Positions 24,648-32,332 of a stretch of 32,386 nt of DNA are shown one piece after another. The DNA comes from Limnochordaceae bacterium (GTDB lineage Bacteria > Bacillota > Limnochordia > Limnochordales > DUMU01). The notes under the pieces were generated by a model, which saw only the letters and a program-made list of their open reading frames with translations, had not been told where the DNA came from and ran no database searches. A program made the position numbers and the translations under genes. The DNA is taken from contig JADBKQ010000021.1 in NCBI GenBank assembly GCA_014896305.1, positions 1 through 32,386 on the forward strand, written 5' to 3'. Positions within the stretch are counted from its first letter, which is position 1. The number at the start of each line of letters is the position of its first letter.

Positions 24648-26837
24648 ATGGCAATCGAACCCGCTGATCGGCGCAGCATACTCCCCCTCGCCGCCCGTGA
24701 GCCGCAGCCCCTGCTACAAGTGCGCTCCGTCTGCCGCCGTTTTGGGGGCGTGATCGCTGTCGACGCCGTCACGTTCACGCTCGTCCCGGGCGAACTGGTG
24801 GCGCTCGTCGGGCCGAACGGGGCCGGCAAGTCGACCTTGCTGCAGCTAATCAACGGCGTGCTGCGCCCGGATTCCGGCCGGATTCTGCTGGCGAACGTCG
24901 ATATCACCGGCTTGCCCCCCGACCGGATCGCCAGGTACGGCGTGGCCCGAACGTTTCAGACCTCCAGGGTCTTTCCGCACCTGACGGTCTGGGACAGCGT
25001 GCGAGTCGGTTTGGCGACCTCATTACCAACAACCGGCGCTGGCACTGCGCCTGGCGTACTGGCGCAACTGCTCTCTGCCCTGTTCACTCCGCCCAGCTAC
25101 CGCCGGCAACAGCAGGAGATTGACCGCCAGGCCGAAGCAGTGCTGCGCCTGTTCGGCGACCGGCTCTGGCCTCGCCGCTTCGATCTGGCCCAAAGCCTTT
25201 CCTATGCCAACCGCCGTCGCCTTGAGCTCGCCCGGGCTCTCGCCAGCCAGCCCCGCCTTCTGCTTCTAGATGAACCGGCCGCCGGCATGAACCCCACTGA
25301 AACCGCCGAGCTTGCTCATCTTATCGCCCGCCTGCGCCAGGAGCGCCCGACCCTCAGCATTCTGCTGGTTGAGCACAAGATGAATTTCGTGCGTAGCCTG
25401 GCTGACCGGGTGCTCGTTCTCAACCAGGGCCGGCTGATCGCGGCCGGACGGCCGGAAGAAGTGCTGAACCAACCCGAAGTGATCGCCGCTTACCTGGGCC
25501 GGCACACAGGCCCGACGCCCATCGCCAAATCCTCGCTCACGCCTCAACCGACGATCCCAGCGCACATCGGCGAGGGCGGCAGTCACGCCAGGCCCTTGAT
25601 TACCACCCCAGCTGCTTCAGCCCCAGCAGCTTCAGCCACGTCTGCCGCTGCTATCACCACCCCAACGCCTGCAGCCGAACCTGAACCCTTGCTACGTGTG
25701 GAAAGCATCGACGTCTACTATGGTTCACTCCAGGTACTGTTTGGCGTGAGCTTTGTTGTGCGCCCCGGCGAGACCGTCGTGTTGCTGGGGGGCAACGCCT
25801 CAGGCAAGTCGACCACGCTTAAGACTGTACTCGGCCTGCTCCACCCCCGCCGTGGCGCAATCTACCTGGCCGGTCGCCAAGTGGATCATGCAGATACAGC
25901 CCAGATCATCGCCATGGGGGTAGGCTCCGTACCGGAAGGCCGGCGCGTCTTCCCGGAGATGACCGTAGAGGAGAACCTTCTGATGGGTGCGTTCAGCCGC
26001 TATCACCTTGGTCATCGCGACGACCCGAACAGCCATGATCCCCATGCTGCTGACCTCTCTACCGTCTCCCCCGCTGCCGCCGACCCCTGCATGACTGCCG
26101 GCCCAACTATCGACTGGCACACGACTGACCACTCCGCCGCGAACCGCCCTGCTGCCGGCCACCTTGACGCCAGTCACCCTGTCACCGATCGTCCTGCCGC
26201 CGGCCACCCTGCCGCCGACCGCCCTGTCACTGGCCGCCCTGTCACCGGCCACCCTGTCACCGGCCGCCGCATCCCCGCCCTACGCGAGGACCTCGAGGCG
26301 GCGCTGGCACTCTTTCCGGATCTCGCCGTTCACCTTCATCAGCCAGCCGGCACTCTGTCCGGCGGCGAACAGCAGCTGCTGGCCCTCGCCCGCGCTCTCA
26401 TGCGCCAGCCCCGCCTGCTTTGCATCGACGAGCCGTCCATGGGCTTGTCCCCTTTGTATGCAGACCGGGTTTACGACCGCATCCGCTCGTTGCAGACGCA
26501 AGGAATCACCATCCTTATGGTTGAACAAAACGCCGACCGGGCGCTGGCCGTGGCGGATCGCGCTTACGTCCTCGCCAGCGGGCAGATCGTGTTGTCCGGC
26601 CCTGCCCGTGAACTGGCAGCCGATCCCCACGTCCGCCAGGCTTACCTGGGCGAGGAAGCCCCCGGCCCTTGTCCCGACCCTCGCACATCTCCTAAGCCTG
26701 TCCCTCGCGCATCCCCTGGCCTGGGCCTTTGCGCATGCTCTGGTTCAGGCCTTCGCGCATCCTCTGGGCCGGGTCTTGCCGCCCCCCTTGCCTCGACTTC
26801 TACCCCCCCGGTCAGGTCCGAGTTAACGCGTGGGTGA
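24648..26837 (+). CDS. Fused LivG-LivF ATPase with a repeat insertion and low-complexity tail
   Basis: A 729-residue protein with two ABC ATPases. LivG part (~15-285): Walker A VGPNGAGKSTLL, signature-like LSYANRRRLELARALA, Walker B LLLLDEPAAGMNP, switch VEHKMNFV. An Ala/Thr/Pro linker (~290-345) follows. LivF part (~350-670): Walker A LGGNASGKSTTL, Q-loop region VPEGRRVFPEMTVEENLLMG, signature LSGGEQQLLALARAL, Walker B LLCIDEPSMGLSP, switch VEQNADRAL. Between MTVEENLLMG and the signature lies an extra ~90 residues of tandem repeats (RPAAGHPAADRPVTG). The last ~60 residues are a Pro/Ser/Gly tail of degenerate repeats. GGAGG ten bases before ATG 24648 sets the start. It powers the LivHM permease. 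Confidence 0.9.
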   Translation: MAIEPADRRSILPLAAREPQPLLQVRSVCRRFGGVIAVDAVTFTLVPGELVALVGPNGAGKSTLLQLINGVLRPDSGRILLANVDITGLPPDRIARYGVARTFQTSRVFPHLTVWDSVRVGLATSLPTTGAGTAPGVLAQLLSALFTPPSYRRQQQEIDRQAEAVLRLFGDRLWPRRFDLAQSLSYANRRRLELARALASQPRLLLLDEPAAGMNPTETAELAHLIARLRQERPTLSILLVEHKMNFVRSLADRVLVLNQGRLIAAGRPEEVLNQPEVIAAYLGRHTGPTPIAKSSLTPQPTIPAHIGEGGSHARPLITTPAASAPAASATSAAAITTPTPAAEPEPLLRVESIDVYYGSLQVLFGVSFVVRPGETVVLLGGNASGKSTTLKTVLGLLHPRRGAIYLAGRQVDHADTAQIIAMGVGSVPEGRRVFPEMTVEENLLMGAFSRYHLGHRDDPNSHDPHAADLSTVSPAAADPCMTAGPTIDWHTTDHSAANRPAAGHLDASHPVTDRPAAGHPAADRPVTGRPVTGHPVTGRRIPALREDLEAALALFPDLAVHLHQPAGTLSGGEQQLLALARALMRQPRLLCIDEPSMGLSPLYADRVYDRIRSLQTQGITILMVEQNADRALAVADRAYVLASGQIVLSGPARELAADPHVRQAYLGEEAPGPCPDPRTSPKPVPRASPGLGLCACSGSGLRASSGPGLAAPLASTSTPPVRSELTRG
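26005..26275 (+). repeat. 15-bp degenerate repeats inserted in the LivF domain
   Basis: Units such as CGCCCTGTCACTGGC and CACCCTGTCACCGGC, period 15 bp (or 30), clearest at 26130-26275 and decaying leftwards. In frame, they encode alternating HPVTG, RPVTG and RPAAG. They lie where family members have a short helix of the ATPase helical subdomain. Confidence 0.8.
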
Positions 26838-26906
26838 GGAGTCCGCACGGCCAGCACGAATGATCTGCCTCAACGGTATAGGGGTTCTACAAAAGGAGGT
26901 CACCAT

Positions 26907-28046
26907 ATGAGTACCCGCAGTTTCGCCCAGTCTCCCAGGTCCTCGATGACGCCACGAGAACGTTTCCTGGCCGCCATCGCCGGAGACGAAGTGGACCACA
27001 TTCCCGTCTCTGTCTGGCTTCATTTCGCCAGTGAACCGTACTCCGGCGTCGAAACCGCCCGGCTTCACCTGCGCTACTTCCGTGAGTATGGCTGGGACTA
27101 CCTCAAAGTCATGAACGACTACCGCTACCCCCTGCCGGGCGATAGCAACGTGAACTCCCCCCTGCCAGGCAGCAATAGCGACGCGAATTCCCCACGGCCG
27201 CGCGAGAACAACGCCGACAGCCAGCTGTCGAGGGACAATAATGCCGACCCCCCGCTGTCAGGCGGTTACGACGCCCGCCACCCGCTGTCATGGGGCGTTG
27301 ACCTCATCGCCAGCGAAAACGACCTGCTCCGTTTTGAACCGCAGCCTCTCACCGCTGCCCCCTTCGCAGCCCAGCTCGAGTGCTTGCGCACACTCCGAGC
27401 TGAGCTAGGCCCGGATGTTCCTCTGGTCGAAACCCTGTTCAGCCCGGTACAGACCGTGGTCCGGGCCGCCGGCAGCCGCGTCTGGCAGACTATACTGGCC
27501 TACCCCCAGGCCGCCAGGCAGATGCTGGACGCCGTGACGCAGACCCTGGTGGCCTACGTCAACGCCTTGGCCGAGATCGGCGTCACCGCCCTCTTCTACT
27601 CCGTGAACGGTGCGAACCGTCCGCCCGCAGCCGGCGGCGTCACGGACGAGCAGTTCACGAACTTCATCGCACCTTACGACCGGCGCGTGCTCGAGGCGGC
27701 AGGCACAGCGGGGCTGGTGCGTATTGGCCACATCCATGGCATCGACCTCGCCTTCGACCGGGTAGCGGACTATCCCGTAGAGGCCTTCAACTGGTCACAC
27801 CTGCGCACTGCCCCGTCCCTGACCGAAGTGCGGCAGCGCACAAAGGCCGCCATCATCGGCGGCATCGACGAGGTCAAGGTCTTCGACCAGACCCCGGCCG
27901 AGGTCGCCGCCGACATCGAACGAACGTGGCGAGAGGCCGGCCCGCGCCAATTCCTGGTCGGCCCTGGCTGCACCGTTCCGCCCGACACGTCCCGGCGCCT
28001 GTTGCATGCCATTGCCGATGCCGCTCACCGCCTGCCAACCTCCTAG
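26907..28046 (+). CDS. UroD-family (uroporphyrinogen decarboxylase-like) protein
   Basis: A 379-residue TIM-barrel protein of the UroD/MtaA superfamily: MTPRERFLAAIAGDEVDHIPV at the start, FREYGWDYLKVMNDY, then TLFSPVQTVVRAAG, ALFYSVNGANRP, HIHG (His275 and His277), AFNWSHLR, IIGGIDEVKVF and VGPGCTVPPDTS (Cys355). It more likely acts on methyl groups or an unknown substrate than in haem synthesis, since catabolic relatives sit next to transporters; this is inference. HxH replaces the HxC zinc pair of MtaA-type enzymes. Residues ~72-130 are an extra loop of 10-11-residue repeats. AAAGGAGGT six bases before the ATG gives a perfect start. It follows livGF by 69 bp. The stop codon lies in the CTAG target of a mobile element. 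Confidence 0.85.
   Translation: MSTRSFAQSPRSSMTPRERFLAAIAGDEVDHIPVSVWLHFASEPYSGVETARLHLRYFREYGWDYLKVMNDYRYPLPGDSNVNSPLPGSNSDANSPRPRENNADSQLSRDNNADPPLSGGYDARHPLSWGVDLIASENDLLRFEPQPLTAAPFAAQLECLRTLRAELGPDVPLVETLFSPVQTVVRAAGSRVWQTILAYPQAARQMLDAVTQTLVAYVNALAEIGVTALFYSVNGANRPPAAGGVTDEQFTNFIAPYDRRVLEAAGTAGLVRIGHIHGIDLAFDRVADYPVEAFNWSHLRTAPSLTEVRQRTKAAIIGGIDEVKVFDQTPAEVAADIERTWREAGPRQFLVGPGCTVPPDTSRRLLHAIADAAHRLPTS
27120..27297 (+). repeat. 30-33-bp degenerate repeats inside the UroD-like gene
   Basis: Five or six in-frame units beginning CCCCTGCCGGGCGATAGC and CCGCTGTCAGGCGGT, period 30-33 bp, encoding variants of SPLPGSNSDAN and PLSGGYDARH. They fill a loop after the second conserved strand, where relatives run directly from YPLPG to a short helix. 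Confidence 0.7.
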
Positions 28047-28166
28047 GAGTCTGTCCAGGAAATACCCTTTCCCGCATATCAGCCACTACATCTCGTGGCT
28101 TGCTGTGTTAGGCATCACAAGCTGCAGTAGGGTTGAAGCTCAGAGGGCGGATTCTGGGACAGACTC
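28047..28166. mobile_element. 120-bp MITE-like element, copy 1 (family B)
   Basis: Ends GAGTCTGTCC and GGACAGACTC are perfect inverted repeats of 10 bp, extended imperfectly. CTAG flanks both sides (28043-28046 and 28167-28170), so the target is CTAG duplicated, or TA within it. Inside, AGCCAC and GTGGCT form a small hairpin. A second copy at 32213 differs by a single base. No ORF. It inserted exactly at the TAG stop of the UroD-like gene, leaving the stop intact. Confidence 0.8.
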
Positions 28167-28212
28167 CTAGCGCCCATTCTAGCGCCCATCCTGGGCCCGC
28201 CGTCAGCCACGG

Positions 28213-28404
28213 CACCATCGAACTAAGGCGTTGAGTGTGCGTATGTGTGTATGTAGGATGGGCGGCCGAGCTCGAGCTGATGGGAGTCCCCGACACCATC
28301 GAACTAAGGCGTTGAGCGTGCGTATGTGTGTATGTAGGATGGGCGGCCGAGCTCGAGCTGATGGGAGTCCCCGGCACCATCGAACTAAGGCGTTGAGCGT
28401 GTGC
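28213..28404. repeat. 81-bp tandem repeat, ~2.4 copies
   Basis: Units start at 28213, 28294 and 28375 with CACCATCGAACTAAGGCG, period exactly 81 bp (three times 27). The first two copies differ by only two or three bases and the third stops after about 27 bp. Both strands are open through it, but no ribosome binding site or family supports coding. Confidence 0.85.
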
Positions 28405-28595
28405 ATGGGGATGTGAGTGCACTGTAACCGGAGCTTGAAGGGCATTTCGAAAACCCTGGAGAGGGGAAAAGCCGATGGCTGGGTGTGTATCTCGACGATG
28501 GCCGGGAACAGACGACGGGATGAATCGCCCATGGTCGCGGAATCCGTGGCACCGCACCCCACTCGTTTTAGACCGCCAAACAACACGCGATCCGT
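28405..28595. other. Non-coding stretch, nothing recognised
   Basis: An open frame runs from 28417 on the plus strand, but it has no ribosome binding site, no recognisable family and passes through the dyads further on. I treat it as chance. Confidence 0.4.
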
Positions 28596-28956
28596 GGTGG
28601 CAAAAATCTTTCCACCCTTTTTGCTCTCAGGTGGGAAACAAAGTTGCCACCTTCGGAAGGCGAGCGCTCCTGGAGAGCGAAAAGAGCAGCTAGAGGGCGG
28701 TCGATGCCTAGCTGGGCAAATCTTAATCCGTGGTAAACCCGGCTCGCAGCCTAGCTGCGGAGATCTCAGCCGCTGCTAGGCCCTACCCTATCCGTAGCTG
28801 CACAGATATCAGCCCAGCTTGACCCCGGCGTTTTGTCACTCTCAAGCCGGGTCACGGAGTCAGAGCCTCTCGAATCCTGGCCCACAAACGTTTCCACCGC
28901 AGAGATGGCAATGAAATTGCCATCTCTGGCCTTTCCGAATAGGCAATTTTGTTGCC
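28596..28956. repeat. Paired-dyad element, copy 2 (family C)
   Basis: Left pair: a GGTGGCAAAAATC/TTTCCACC dyad (28596-28616) and GGTGGGAAACAAAG/TTGCCACC (28630-28651). Right pair: GGCAATGAAATTGCC (28907, extended to a 27-bp perfect-armed hairpin 28901-28927) and GGCAATTTTGTTGCC (28942). Centres within pairs are about 35 bp apart and the pairs about 274 bp apart, as in the copy at 18570. Both right pairs share GAATAGGCA between the dyads. The outer ends read GGTGGCAA and TTGCCACC, an inverted terminal repeat. A separate hairpin (CCCCGGC/GCCGGG, about 28822-28850) lies inside. Confidence 0.6.
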
Positions 28957-29064
28957 ACCTACCTTGTCGCCGAGCCGCTCCCTCAGGTCGAGGAGCCCGG
29001 CACTCACGTGCCGAGACACCGAGGCGACCAACGCGGGTAAGTAGCAGGATAATGCCAAATAGGG

Positions 29065-29105
29065 AACGAATACAAACGAATACAGGCGTTGGTTAGTGTA
29101 CCAAC
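29065..29105 (+). promoter_or_regulatory. Candidate operator before the solute-binding protein gene
   Basis: A perfect 10-bp tandem direct repeat AACGAATACA (29065-29074 and 29075-29084) is followed by a 6-bp dyad GTTGGT/ACCAAC (29088-29105), 30 bases before the ATG. Sugar transporter genes are often controlled by LacI-type or response regulators, but no regulator lies nearby. Confidence 0.4.
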
Positions 29106-29135
29106 ACTCATAGCAACAGGGGGGGATTTCCTATA

Positions 29136-30503
29136 ATGAAACACATTCGAGTGCAGCGGCTGTGGCAACATGCTTTCCTCGCCGCTACAGTGGTCGTGGG
29201 GTCGTGGAATGTAGCACTCTTATCCTCATCGGTACTTCCGGCCGCGCAGGCAGCCGCACGTGTCAAGCTCTCTTTGTACTTGTACGAGGGTGATACCAAC
29301 ACCGTAGACTGGGTCAAGAAGTCTATCGACCAATTCGAAAAGGCCAATCCGGGGGTTCAGATCGACATCATCACGGACTCGGGCAGCGACTATGGAGCCA
29401 AGTTGACCACCTTGTGGGCTTCGGGTAACCCACCGGACATTTGGGGACAGGGCGGAAACGTCCGCACCTATGTGAATCAGGGCTGGCTGCTGGATCTGAC
29501 CCGCTATGTCGAACGTGATCGGGAAGAGCTGCATCCCCAAGAGTTCTTCGCCTCCGCCTGGAAGGCGTACCAGTGGGACGGCAAAATATGGGGAATCCCC
29601 TTCATGAGCGTGGGTAGCTTTATCTACTACAATGTCGACTTGCTGGAACAGGCCGGTGTCAACCCGCCGCCTGTCGAGTGGAGTAAGACGGGTTGGACAT
29701 GGGATGACATGTTGACGGCTGCCCGGAAGGCGACAGTGGTAGGCCCCGATGGTAAGCTGAAGCAGGCTGGACTGGGGGTGGAGCCCTCGGTATACGGAAG
29801 CCAGGTGTACTCCTACATGTGGGGCGGAGACTGGTTCGACACCGATACCTACCGAACGGGGACGCCGACACGCTCCACTTTGTCCACGCCAGCTAACATT
29901 CAGGCCTATCAGGCGGTCATGGACATCATATGGAAGCATCATTATTCGCCCCAGACGGGCGAAGCCTGGGCGTGGTTTTTTCAAGGCAAGGTGGCCATGT
30001 ACATGGGGAACGGCCCCTGGACGATCATGGGCCAGCGTAGCGTGCTGAACTTCCCCTGGGGTTTGGGCGCGATGCCGCTGGCCAAGACCCGGGCCACCAT
30101 TGTGTATACTGACGCCTGGCTGATTAGCAGCGCCACCAAGCATCCCGAGGAAGCCTGGAAGTTCGTCAAGTGGTTGGTGAGCGAACCCCGTCTGGCCGCT
30201 TATATCGGCCTCAATGACTTCCCGCCGGCCCGGGCCACCGTTCTCGGCCCGTACCTCTCTCAGTTGGCCAGCTTCTCCAGGTATCATACGCCGCAACAGA
30301 TCTTGCAAGCGTTGGTCGGCGCACAAGAGTATGGGCACGAGGCGCTGGATCACATCATCAACGGCTGGGATGGCATCAGCCAGCGCTTAACCCCGATCTG
30401 GAACAAGATGTTTGCCAACCAGATCAGTGTGCCCACCGCCTTGCAGCAAGGAGATGAAGCACTCAACAAGTACTACGCCCAGTTGGCGGCCCGAAGGCAA
30501 TAA
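29136..30503 (+). CDS. Family-1 extracellular solute-binding protein (sugar ABC importer)
   Basis: A 455-residue protein. A signal peptide ends at LPAAQA; no lipobox Cys. The mature part is a MalE/UgpB-type binding protein: VKKSIDQFEKANPGVQIDI, TLWASGNPPDIWGQGG, GWLLDLTRYVERD, GKIWGIPFMSVGSFIYYNVDLLEQAGV, TWDDMLTAARKA, FQGKVAMYMGNGPWTI and EEAWKFVKWLVSEP. It captures a carbohydrate outside the membrane for an ABC importer. AGGGGGGGA about nine bases before the ATG gives the start. No permease or ATPase follows; the next gene is another binding protein after a 382-bp gap. Lies between the two family-B elements. Confidence 0.9.
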   Translation: MKHIRVQRLWQHAFLAATVVVGSWNVALLSSSVLPAAQAAARVKLSLYLYEGDTNTVDWVKKSIDQFEKANPGVQIDIITDSGSDYGAKLTTLWASGNPPDIWGQGGNVRTYVNQGWLLDLTRYVERDREELHPQEFFASAWKAYQWDGKIWGIPFMSVGSFIYYNVDLLEQAGVNPPPVEWSKTGWTWDDMLTAARKATVVGPDGKLKQAGLGVEPSVYGSQVYSYMWGGDWFDTDTYRTGTPTRSTLSTPANIQAYQAVMDIIWKHHYSPQTGEAWAWFFQGKVAMYMGNGPWTIMGQRSVLNFPWGLGAMPLAKTRATIVYTDAWLISSATKHPEEAWKFVKWLVSEPRLAAYIGLNDFPPARATVLGPYLSQLASFSRYHTPQQILQALVGAQEYGHEALDHIINGWDGISQRLTPIWNKMFANQISVPTALQQGDEALNKYYAQLAARRQ

Positions 30504-30525
30504 CCGAAGAAGTTGGTAGGAGGCG

Positions 30526-30712
30526 ACCGGCGGCCAGCAACCGACGGCATGCCCTGGCAGCGAATACCAGCAGCATGGGCCGGGGCAGTATAGCCCGGCG
30601 GCATAACCGGCAGCACGGATCGGCGGTATCGATCAGCAACATAGACCAGCTGCAGGGACAGGCGGCATCGACCGGCAGGGTGAGCCGGGGCATACCTGAG
30701 GCAGGTGCTGGT
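30526..30712. repeat. ~26-bp degenerate repeats between the two binding-protein genes
   Basis: About seven units such as CGGGGCAGTATAGCCCGGCG, then GCATAAC, with period 25-27 bp and a recurring CGGCAGC...GGCAT pattern. The rest of this gap (30713-30885) shows only the ribosome binding site of the next gene. Confidence 0.6.
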
Positions 30713-30885
30713 CGCCGCCACTGTGATGACCCAGAGCAACCAGTTGGAAAAGGGGGGACACCATCAAAACAAGGCTCAAGTTGAAGCAGTGGCTGATAGG
30801 CAGTTGCAAATAGGTAGTTGTTAATTCGTCCAGGTAGGAGTGGTGCGGGCATTGGGACTGGAACAGATGTTAAGGAGGGTAGAGT

Positions 30886-32160
30886 ATGCTAACCGCAGAT
30901 TCAAAGGCAAGGCGACTAGTATTGGTTCTTGCTGTTACTGCTTTTTTACTCCTCGGTACCACACCAGCCATAAAACCTAACGCAGCCAATGCTGAACCGA
31001 TTACCGTAAGGTATGCATACTGGGTAAATAATCAGTCTGACATAGCCTATATGAACCAGGTTTTCAAAGAATTTAACCGTACCCACCAGGACATACAGGT
31101 AGTACCCGAACAGTTCCTCGGGGACTACACCAAACTGACGACCCAGCTGGCCACGAACACTGCTCCAGATGCGGTGGAAATGGCAATAGAATACATGCCC
31201 GGATTCGCCAGAGCCGGCGGGCTTGTCCCTTTGGACAGCCTGGTCGGTCGGCAACCTGGTTTGAACGACGCCTTCTTCCCGGCTCTCGTCAAGGGATGGA
31301 GCTACGGCGGCAAGCAATATGGTGTTCCGCTCAACTGTCAACCGCTTGTGATGTATTACAACCAGGACATCTTCGATGATGCAGGGGTATCGTATCCTAC
31401 CTCCGAATGGGACTGGGACTCGTTCCTGGCTTCTGCCCGTAAACTTACAAACCCATCCAAAAAGCGTTGGGCAACGACAGTCATGAACTGGGATGGCTAT
31501 TGGAGTTCCTTCGTCTACGCCAACGGCGGGCAGGTATTGAGCTCGGATGGCAAGCAGTCCCGTATGAACATGCCGGAGACCAAGCAAGCGCTGCAGTTCC
31601 TCGTTGACTTGATCTTCCGATACAAGGTCTCCCCAACCATGGCAGAATGGGCAACCATGGGTGGCTGGAACAAACCTTTTATTGATGGACATGTCGCCGT
31701 CGATATCGAAGGGCGTTGGCTTGTACCCCAAGCTCGGACGGACTTCAAGTTTGCGTGGGATGTGGCTCTCCTACCCAAACGGGTAACCCGTGGCTTTCCT
31801 CTGTACTCCCTGGGAGTGGTCATCACACGTAGCTCGAAGCACCTCGACGCCATCTGGCAAGTTGTCAACTACGTGGCCAGTAGCAAAGTGCAGGAGGGGT
31901 TGGCCCGCACCGGCACGATGGTTGCCGCTCGCAAAAACCTGGCTGCCTCCGACTTTTTCCTTAAGACGATGCCCCCTCGCAATAACGTAGCCTTCCTCGA
32001 AATGCTCCAGTGGGCGGTACCGTTGCCGCCGGCAGACTGGGCCAAGGTCGCCAACGTACAAAATCCCGAATTGCAGAAGATCTTCGCCGGCGAAGTCGGA
32101 GTGGACGAAGGAACGGAGACTATTGTGCAGAAAGTGAACGCTCTCCTGACCAAGGGTTAA
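30886..32160 (+). CDS. Family-1 extracellular solute-binding protein (second)
   Basis: A 424-residue protein. The signal peptide has core LVLVLAVTAFLLLGTTPA and is probably cut after NAANA; no lipobox. The mature part has the usual pattern: YMNQVFKEFNRTHQDIQVV, TKLTTQLATNTAPDAVEM, GGLVPLDSLV, GKQYGVPLNCQPLVMYYNQDIFDDAGV, FIDGHVAVDIEGRWLVP and LDAIWQVVNYVASSKVQEGL. Only distantly like the neighbouring binding protein, so it is probably not a recent duplicate. AAGGAGGG before the ATG gives the start. The gene has lower GC than the preceding operon. Permease genes may lie beyond the window, after the mobile element. Confidence 0.9.
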   Translation: MLTADSKARRLVLVLAVTAFLLLGTTPAIKPNAANAEPITVRYAYWVNNQSDIAYMNQVFKEFNRTHQDIQVVPEQFLGDYTKLTTQLATNTAPDAVEMAIEYMPGFARAGGLVPLDSLVGRQPGLNDAFFPALVKGWSYGGKQYGVPLNCQPLVMYYNQDIFDDAGVSYPTSEWDWDSFLASARKLTNPSKKRWATTVMNWDGYWSSFVYANGGQVLSSDGKQSRMNMPETKQALQFLVDLIFRYKVSPTMAEWATMGGWNKPFIDGHVAVDIEGRWLVPQARTDFKFAWDVALLPKRVTRGFPLYSLGVVITRSSKHLDAIWQVVNYVASSKVQEGLARTGTMVAARKNLAASDFFLKTMPPRNNVAFLEMLQWAVPLPPADWAKVANVQNPELQKIFAGEVGVDEGTETIVQKVNALLTKG

Positions 32161-32212
32161 TGTAGCCGCCTGGTCTCACAACGCGGTTGCTGGCTCGTTT
32201 GGCACAACCTAG

Positions 32213-32332
32213 GAGTCTGTCCAGGAAATACCCTTTCCCGCATATCAGCCACTACATCTCGTGGCTTGCTGTGTTAGGCATCACAAGCTGCAGTAGGGTT
32301 GAAGCTCAGAGGGCGAATTCTGGGACAGACTC
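32213..32332. mobile_element. 120-bp MITE-like element, copy 2 (family B)
   Basis: It is identical to the copy at 28047 except for one base near the right end (GGCGA for GGCGG). CTAG lies at 32209-32212 and 32333-32336. It is located 52 bp after the second binding-protein gene. The near identity points to recent spread or gene conversion. Confidence 0.8.

Noticed and set aside
26642-26837. A separate small gene in the tail of the LivGF fusion
   Set aside because: The frame continues from the ATPase without a new start or ribosome binding site and is made of degenerate repeats.
28417-28779. A 120-codon plus-strand frame after the 81-bp repeat
   Set aside because: It passes through the dyad element, has no ribosome binding site and no family resemblance.
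29226-30353. A 375-codon minus-strand open frame
   Set aside because: It lies wholly opposite a clear solute-binding protein with signal peptide and ribosome binding site.
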